From Lachnospiraceae bacterium (GTDB lineage Bacteria > Bacillota > Clostridia > Lachnospirales > Lachnospiraceae): a stretch of 57,290 nt of DNA. A model generated the notes under the pieces. The model saw only the letters and a program-made list of their open reading frames with translations. It was not told the origin of the DNA and made no database searches. Position numbers and translations under genes: made by a program. The DNA lies in contig JAAVZU010000076.1 in NCBI GenBank assembly GCA_022791815.1, positions 1 to 57,290 on the forward strand, written 5' to 3'. Of this stretch, positions 52,104 to 57,290 are shown one piece after another. Numbering within the stretch: position 1 is the first letter of the stretch; every line of letters begins with the position of its first letter.

Positions 52104-52217
52104 TTACAATACCAAAAACAGCAACCCTATTATAAGGATTACTGCTTCTATGATTATATGTTTTTTATAAAATTTCCACCAATCTGGAATAAGTTCCTTT
52201 CTTGTCTCTAGCTTCAA
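52104..52217 (-). CDS. Possible 37-residue membrane protein after rarA
   Basis: An open frame read by hand from a TTG at 52217 to a TAA at 52104. It encodes a charged start (KLETRKELIPDWWKFYKKH) and one hydrophobic helix (AVILIIGLLFLVL). It overlaps nothing and lies 8 bp after the rarA stop. There is no clear Shine-Dalgarno site, so it may be coupled to rarA translation or not be a gene. Confidence 0.3.
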   Translation of the reverse strand: MKLETRKELIPDWWKFYKKHIIIEAVILIIGLLFLVL

Positions 52218-52224
52218 AAGAATT

Positions 52225-53538
52225 TCAATGTTTCCATCTTAAAATTTCTTCTAACCGTTCCTTTACCTGCTTTTCCTGCCCCTGTTTGGTAGGCTGGTAA
52301 TATCTTCTATCCGCTAGTGCATCTGGCAGGCATTGCATTCTGGTCAACTTTTCCTCTGTATCGTGAGCATAAATATAACCTTTTCCATAATTCATTTGTT
52401 TCATCAAATCTGTTGGGGCATTGCAAATCTGTAATGGGACTGGTTCTGCTGGAAGTTCTCTTACATCCACCTTACAATCTTCACATGCCCTATAAAGTGC
52501 ATTAGATTTTGGTGCCATGGATAGATAAACTACTGTATGTGCCAAATGCACATCACATTCTGGCATCCCAAGAAAATGACATGCCTGATATGCTGCTACT
52601 GCCACCTGTAGGGCATTGGAGTCTGCCATCCCCACATCCTCACTGGCAAACCGTACCAGCCGTCTTGCTATATATAAGGGATCTTCCCCACCATCTAACA
52701 TACGGTACATCCAATATACTGCTGCATCTGGATCACTATTACGCATGGATTTATGTAAGGCAGAAATCAGATTGTAATGTTCCTCGCCATTCTTATCATA
52801 TAACAAGGAACGTCGATTCATACATTGAGCCAACACCTCTTCATCCACACATATAACTGCATCCTCATTCATTCTTCCATTAAACACTGCCATTTCCAAA
52901 GTATTCAATGCTGTTCTTGCATCACCATTGGCAAATCGGGCAATCGCTGACAAATGAGAATCTTCTATATGAATCTGCATATTTCCCAACCCTGTTGAAC
53001 TTTTTAATGCACGCTTCAGTAATTCCTTTAAATCCTCTTCTTCCAGTGCCTTTAAGATAAATACTTTGCATCGGGATAATAATGCAGAATTAATCTCAAA
53101 AGAAGGATTTTCCGTTGTAGCTCCTATTAAAATAATACTCCCTTTTTCTACATAAGGAAGAAATGCGTCCTGTTGTGCTTTATTAAAACGGTGAATCTCA
53201 TCAGCGAACAACAAAGTATGCATTCCCATTTTTCGGTTTTGCTCTGCTTGTGCCATTACTTCTTTAATTTCTTTAATTCCACTCGTTACTGCACTAAACT
53301 CTATAAATTCTGCTCTTGTATGCTCTGCAATAATCCTAGCCAGAGTCGTCTTTCCTACACCTGGAGGTCCCCAGAATATCATGGAAGAAATTTGATCTTC
53401 CTCAATTAAACGTCTAAGAATCTTTCCTTTATCAATCAAGTGTTTTTGTCCCACATACTCCTCTAAAACATTTGGTCTTAACCGATTTGCAAGAGGAGCA
53501 GTCTTTTCCCTGTCATCAAATAAACTTAATTGTCTCAT
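52225..53538 (-). CDS. rarA: Replication-associated recombination protein A (RarA/MgsA)
   Basis: A 437-residue AAA+ ATPase. Walker A is GPPGVGKTT near residue 55, Walker B LLFADEIHRFNKAQQD near 108, and sensor IGATTENPSFEINSALLSR near 138, followed by the tetramerisation domain (SDPDAAVYWMYRMLDGGEDP). The N-terminal RLRPNVLEEYVGQ is conserved. RarA acts at stalled replication forks with SSB. It is monocistronic. Confidence 0.96.
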   Translation of the reverse strand: MRQLSLFDDREKTAPLANRLRPNVLEEYVGQKHLIDKGKILRRLIEEDQISSMIFWGPPGVGKTTLARIIAEHTRAEFIEFSAVTSGIKEIKEVMAQAEQNRKMGMHTLLFADEIHRFNKAQQDAFLPYVEKGSIILIGATTENPSFEINSALLSRCKVFILKALEEEDLKELLKRALKSSTGLGNMQIHIEDSHLSAIARFANGDARTALNTLEMAVFNGRMNEDAVICVDEEVLAQCMNRRSLLYDKNGEEHYNLISALHKSMRNSDPDAAVYWMYRMLDGGEDPLYIARRLVRFASEDVGMADSNALQVAVAAYQACHFLGMPECDVHLAHTVVYLSMAPKSNALYRACEDCKVDVRELPAEPVPLQICNAPTDLMKQMNYGKGYIYAHDTEEKLTRMQCLPDALADRRYYQPTKQGQEKQVKERLEEILRWKH

Positions 53539-53777
53539 AATTTATTTTACCTCTTCTTCCCGCCAGTCACACCTTGAAATTCCGCCACTCTATAAATAAG
53601 CAATATCTTCTGGCTTTTTCCAAAGAATCATACTATTTACTTTATATTCTTTTTTCTTAATAGGCTATAAGCCCAAATAAATAGCGATTCTTACTGTTTA
53701 TATTAGTATACCATAGTATGACAAAAATCGAAATGGTTCTTCGGATACTTCATCCACAAAATATGTTATAATCTATT

Positions 53778-54449
53778 TCATTTTAATTTCATATATCTAA
53801 GTACTTGGAAAAGATAATGCCCAATTAATACAAATAATCCCATAATAGTGACATAATCAAAGAGAAAAGAAACCACTGGTTCATCGAAATCAAAAAATAC
53901 AAATTGAATTTTCAATAGCATATATCTTCCGATTTCCCTTTTGACAAAAGCATATCCACCATATCCAGCAATCAGCAAAGCAATGATACGAAGTCCCCAT
54001 CCCAAACTCTGAGAGGACTTTTTCATAAAGTTTTTTGACATTCCAATTATCATGTTCCAATGGAGACCAAGGTGGATTGACATTAGAATAAATCCCCAGT
54101 AAGCAGAAATCATATGTAACTTTCTGGCAAAAGACATACCACCCTGTATCGGAAGAAAATCTAATGCATGACGGGAGAGAATCACACCACTTATCATGGA
54201 ACCAACCATAGCCAAAAGAACACCTGCAACAACACTCGTCTGCAAGATGCGGAATGCTTTATATTTTCCCTTTACAATATGACTCCACCATTTATAATTT
54301 AAAATATGATGTAAGATAAATAGCACAAACATTCCAATTCCCAACCATTCATGTACCACTTCTCCAATCAATCCATAAGTCATGAGGAGTAAAAGCATAA
54401 TTGTCATTCCCATATCAACTGCAAATTTTACTATTATCTTAGATTTCAT
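53778..54449 (-). CDS. DUF4405 cytochrome b-like membrane protein
   Basis: A 223-residue integral membrane protein with five or six helices. His residues in FILHHILNYKWW, KLHMISAYWG and HLGLHWNM could ligate haem, as in DUF4405/cytochrome b561-like proteins. It lies 64 bp downstream of the flavodoxin-family reductase on the same strand, so the two may form a membrane redox unit. No partner cytochrome is in the window. Confidence 0.8.
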   Translation of the reverse strand: MKSKIIVKFAVDMGMTIMLLLLMTYGLIGEVVHEWLGIGMFVLFILHHILNYKWWSHIVKGKYKAFRILQTSVVAGVLLAMVGSMISGVILSRHALDFLPIQGGMSFARKLHMISAYWGFILMSIHLGLHWNMIIGMSKNFMKKSSQSLGWGLRIIALLIAGYGGYAFVKREIGRYMLLKIQFVFFDFDEPVVSFLFDYVTIMGLFVLIGHYLFQVLRYMKLK

Positions 54450-54513
54450 GTAGATCGCCTCCTGTCCATAATACTAATGGTTTCAAAAGTATACTTTGCA
54501 AGATTTGTTATAA

Positions 54514-55149
54514 TTAATGTATAAAATTTGTAAATACAGGTGTTTCCCTTTTAGGCAATGAAATACCTACATTACGGGCTGCCTCCTGACATTGCAGCAA
54601 ATAAGCCATATTTCTTCCCAGCACACGCATAGTATACAATCCTTCCATATCCTGCTTTACTTCTCCTGGATTTGTACCATGAACCATATTCCAGTATCTG
54701 GAAGGCACAACTGGCATTTCTTGAATTGTAAAGTATTTATTTAGCTGTTCAAAGGTTGCTGTTGTTCCCGCACGCCTGGCAGAAATAACCGCAGCCGCAG
54801 GTTTCATATAAAAGGCTTTATTTCCATTACCTCCAAGTTCTGAGTAAAAAAGTCTATCCATAAAAGCTGTCATATTTCCACTAGCAGCCCCATAATGAAC
54901 TGGACTTCCAAATACGAAACCATCTGCTTTGTATGCTTTTTCCCTAAAATGATTTACTACATCATCGAAGATACATTTTCCTTTCTCCCTGTATTTTAGA
55001 CAGGCAATACACCCACCAATTGGCTGATTGCCAATCCAAAAAATCTCGGTTTCTATTTTCTCTTTCTTTAATGTTTCCGCTACCTCACAAAGTGCGGTAT
55101 AAGTACATCCCTCCTTATGAGGGCTTCCATTTACTAATAAAACTTTCAT
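54514..55149 (-). CDS. Flavodoxin-family NAD(P)H-dependent FMN reductase
   Basis: A 211-residue FMN protein. MKVLLVNGSPHKEGCTYTAL is the phosphate-binding loop, and GFVFGSPVHYGAASGNMTAFMDRL the isoalloxazine loop. CIACLKYREKGKCIFDD contains extra Cys seen in the iron-sulfur flavoprotein-like branch, but not a full cluster motif. It probably reduces quinones or small electron acceptors using NAD(P)H. A flavodoxin remnant lies directly upstream. Confidence 0.87.
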   Translation of the reverse strand: MKVLLVNGSPHKEGCTYTALCEVAETLKKEKIETEIFWIGNQPIGGCIACLKYREKGKCIFDDVVNHFREKAYKADGFVFGSPVHYGAASGNMTAFMDRLFYSELGGNGNKAFYMKPAAAVISARRAGTTATFEQLNKYFTIQEMPVVPSRYWNMVHGTNPGEVKQDMEGLYTMRVLGRNMAYLLQCQEAARNVGISLPKRETPVFTNFIH

Positions 55150-55165
55150 TCTGCATTCTCCTAGT

Positions 55166-55363
55166 CTAATATCCTAATCCATTTAACCAATCGTTAATAT
55201 CCCCTTCTGCATCAGGCTCTAGCTTCCCAATGGTATCAATAGTTCCAGAAAACTGGCTTCCATTATGCACATTAAAAGGAATAATAGTCTTTCCCGAAAA
55301 ATCATATTCATCAAAGAAACTATACAAAACTTGAGGCATATCATACCACCATGTAGGAAACTA
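55166..55363 (-). pseudogene. Flavodoxin C-terminal remnant
   Basis: From 55363 leftward the frame reads FPTWWYDMPQVLYSFFDEYD, FSGKTIIPFNVHNGSQFSG and a tail ending DWLNGLGY before a TAG at 55166. These are the third and last loops of a flavodoxin. An in-frame stop (TAG) directly precedes FPTWW, and the N-terminal FMN loop is missing. The 30 bases upstream (VFTGDSGDRLQFS in another frame) may be a scrambled remainder. Confidence 0.75.
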
Positions 55364-55652
55364 AACTGTAGCCTGTCCCCGCTATCCCCTGTAAATACTG
55401 GCTTTAACGCGATACACAAATGTGTTTTCTGTTCCTTTTCTTGATTTCTGTATAGCTTTGGAGCCGGTTTTTCTGATTCTTATTTTACTGCGGGCTGTTG
55501 CCTTTCGCAAATACTTATGTCACATGATAACTCATGCCCCAAAAGCATATTGCTATGGTTTTCATCAGCTTATATGCTAATTATAAAATGTTAGCATCCA
55601 AACCAGAAGTGCTAAAAAGTATATATGTTATAACCGAAAGGTTTTAACAAAC

Positions 55653-55689
55653 AGAGCCAGCAGATATCACATTTATATCTGCCGGTTCT
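55653..55689. terminator. Hairpin at the end of the Tn554-like genes
   Basis: AGAGCCAGCAGATAT (55653-55667) faces ATATCTGCCGGTTCT (55675-55689), 13 of 15 pairs. It is 18 bp past the last gene of the element. The region 55364-55652 holds no gene and must contain the element's left boundary, which I cannot place. Confidence 0.6.
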
Positions 55690-55706
55690 ATGTACATTTT
55701 TTGTTC

Positions 55707-56096
55707 TTATAAGCTTTTGATTATATTGAGGCTTTTCTTATTCAATGCCTTTTGCAGTTTCTGATTCTCTTTTTTCAGGATATCATTCTCCCGCTTGAGG
55801 TCTGCCACCTGTTGCTGCAGTAATTCAATCCGGTTGTCCATCGCCATGTTCAGTATGCTACGGCGCGGATCAACCATTCCAGCCTGCCGTTCCACCACAT
55901 CATCAATTAGCTGTCGGACAACAGGGTTCTTGTAAAAAAATCCCCTTGAGAGCCCGGTCATCTTCATCAGCTTTGGGATTGTGACCTTATCGCTGTTCTC
56001 CACAAGCTTTCTGACCGCTTCGCTGGCGGCTGTGACCTTCTCATCACTGCGTTCCCGGTTCAGCTCCACCATCCTATCGTATTTGCTCATATTCAT
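55707..56096 (-). CDS. DUF6262 (TnpC-like) protein of a Tn554-type element
   Basis: A 129-residue protein from the ATG at 56096 (MNMSKYDRMVELNRERSDEK). An N-terminal helix-turn-helix-like part (KVTIPKLMKMTGLSRGFFYK) is followed by a coiled coil (IELLQQQVADLKRENDILKK). This is the DUF6262/TnpC type that accompanies the recombinases of Tn554-family transposons and is thought to influence transposition orientation and frequency. It overlaps the recombinase gene by 23 bp. Confidence 0.82.
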   Translation of the reverse strand: MNMSKYDRMVELNRERSDEKVTAASEAVRKLVENSDKVTIPKLMKMTGLSRGFFYKNPVVRQLIDDVVERQAGMVDPRRSILNMAMDNRIELLQQQVADLKRENDILKKENQKLQKALNKKSLNIIKSL

Positions 56097-57152
56097 CACC
56101 CCATCCCTGTAAGTGTTCCAGCAAGAGCCTTGTCTGTGCTTCCCTTGCCCTGCGGGTTTCATCTGCCAGAAGCTGGTTGCTCATTTTCCGGTAATGTGCT
56201 ACTGCACCGACTCCCCTGTGGCCAAGCAGCTTGGCGATCGTCCAGTCATCGAGATGCAGTTCTGTCAGCTTCACACCATAAGACCGCCGGAACATGTGGG
56301 AGCTAAAGGTGAATGGCTTTCCTGCATCATCCCGCAGATCCTCTTTCTGGATCAGCCCAAGTACTTTATGCTTAATGGTTGAGTATTGGAGTGGCCTGCC
56401 TGTACCCCCATCATTTACGAAAATGTAATCTGTTTCTCCATACTGTTCCTCTGTGTATCTTATAGCCTTTTGAATCAGAGCCGCCAATTCTGCACTGATT
56501 GGTTTCTGGTAAGTGGTTGTCTTGACCTGATGGATCGTGATCATATCCACACCGTTTTGCTGGAACAGGCAGTCTTTCCGAAGTGTTAAGGTGTCCGAGA
56601 TTCGGGTTCCAAGCATTTGGTGGATAACCAGGCATCTTGTAATCTGCTCATCCAGCTTAGTAATCTGTGCATTCAGCCTTTTCAGTTCCGCATCCGAATA
56701 GGTCTTCATCTCCGGCTGGATCTCTGCCGGTATATCCGTATTCAGGAACAGGCGTTCCAAGTGCTCATAACTATACTGTTTGCCGATGGTTTCCAGCACC
56801 GACCGAAGCTGCTGTATATGTGTACTGTTTCCCCTGCCGCTGCCTCCGCCTGTCGCTACATGGACAAGGTATTCTTCCAGGAGAGCCCTGTCAATCTCCG
56901 AACATGATTTTATCCTGCCATATTTTTCATTTAGATAAGCGGAAAACCTCCGCATGGTACTTAACTCCCCGCATACAGTTCCCAGCTTTTCGTATTTCAG
57001 ATGCAGGTAGATGGCGGCTTTGACTTCATTCCGGATATCCTTTTGAACGATCTTTGTGAAATTTAATGTCTTTCTGTTATAGATAGGGTTCGCTTCCAAG
57101 GGAATATCCAGCTTATCCAGATGCCAGATGTCTTTTTCCTTTTCATCCCTAG
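56074..57152 (-). pseudogene. Tn554-type tyrosine recombinase, N-terminus cut by an IS
   Basis: The open frame runs to 57261, but its first 37 codons are AT-rich low-complexity sequence belonging to the IS; native sequence begins near TRDEKEKDIWHLDKLDIPLE. In the numbering of the full frame the catalytic set is complete: R220, K247, H322xxR325, H348, Y357. Related recombinases are longer at the N-terminus, so some of it is lost. Tn554 needs TnpA, TnpB and TnpC together; another recombinase gene would lie beyond the IS. G+C is clearly higher than in the flanking chromosome, suggesting recent transfer. Confidence 0.78.
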
Positions 57153-57290
57153 TGTTAGAATAAAAATGGTACAAGTTAAAAGTGGAAAAATTCCTAAAAT
57201 AAGTTACAATAAAAGACAGAAAGGATGAAGATTTTTCATGAGTAAACAATATGATAAGCAATTTAAAGAAGATGCAGTGAAATATTATCT
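57153..57290 (+). mobile_element. IS3-family insertion sequence (left end, partial)
   Basis: Sequence character changes at about 57153, where TGTTAGAATAAAAATGGTAC could be the left terminal repeat (IS3 ends begin with TG). It runs off the right edge. The base position of the end is uncertain by a few bases, as the other end and target duplication are not visible. Confidence 0.7.
57238..57290 (+). CDS. IS3-family transposase OrfA (5' end only)
   Basis: The ATG at 57238 behind AGAAAGGATG begins MSKQYDKQFKEDAVKYY and reaches the window edge. This is the characteristic N-terminus of the helix-turn-helix OrfA (InsE-like) of IS3-group transposases. Only 17 codons are visible, so the subgroup cannot be given. 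It is transcribed away from the interrupted recombinase. Confidence 0.78.
   Translation, partial: MSKQYDKQFKEDAVKYY

Noticed and set aside
55219-55419. 66-residue frame upstream of the flavodoxin-family gene
   Set aside because: It is out of frame with the flavodoxin-like sequence FPTWWYDMPQ, which ends at the stop at 55166; the homology, not this frame, marks the remnant.

Overview
By eye the window is AT-rich (roughly one third G+C), uses strong Shine-Dalgarno sites (AGGAGG/AAAGGAG) and consensus sigma-A promoters, and carries rplM-rpsI, DUF1836, DUF6033 and YerC/YecD genes. Together these suggest a Gram-positive Clostridia chromosome, most likely a gut Lachnospiraceae member. The taxon is an inference; no rRNA or tRNA gene was seen.

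Layout. (1) 1-8.4 kb: one end of an integrated mobile element beside the 3' end of rpsI. A leftward operon (4774 to <1) encodes a small protein, an XRE regulator, small proteins, an HUH-type Rep and a PcfJ-like protein. Rightward genes encode an XRE repressor, a TM2-HIRAN membrane protein, HicAB and a tyrosine integrase. The rep leader contains a short antisense RNA and competing hairpins that look like plasmid-type attenuation copy control. (2) 8.4-12.7 kb: rpsI, rplM with a structured leader, a YbjQ-family protein with a small membrane partner, a TtcA-like tRNA thiolase and pseC. (3) 13-18.3 kb: an OmpR/EnvZ-type two-component pair, a secreted Thr/Pro-rich protein and a secreted serpin carrying a Big2 domain. 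(4) 18.5-24.6 kb: pseG-pseF-pseI (pseudaminic acid) with a class III aminotransferase, a small membrane protein and an ATP-grasp ligase. (5) 24.7-30.6 kb: a complete STM4015-4014-4013-4012-4011 cluster (LRR protein, ATP-grasp-like protein, alkaline-phosphatase-fold hydrolase and two radical SAM proteins, the last fused to a HAD domain). To my knowledge this conserved cassette has no established function, and it is the best candidate here for an undescribed system.

(6) 30.8-40.3 kb: YerC/YecD regulator, PHP phosphoesterase, DUF3592 protein, a 2,260-residue secreted repeat protein and a DUF1836 regulator. (7) 40.6-44.2 kb: a stand-alone NRPS-like A-PCP-C protein with a degenerate second adenylation-domain end. 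(8) 44.2-55.4 kb: a fic pseudogene between two MITE-like repeats, phosphofructokinase, DUF6033 protein, exonuclease III, dCMP deaminase, a secreted cyclophilin-like protein, carboxymuconolactone decarboxylase and cupin proteins, rarA, DUF4405 and flavodoxin-family proteins and a flavodoxin remnant. (9) 55.7-57.3 kb: the end of a visibly G+C-richer Tn554-like element whose tyrosine recombinase is cut by an IS3-family element running off the right edge.

Many intergenic gaps between 27 and 50 kb hold copies of a GTAACNGTTCAG-type palindromic repeat. A second, structurally covarying hairpin occurs at 9.7 and 12.8 kb.
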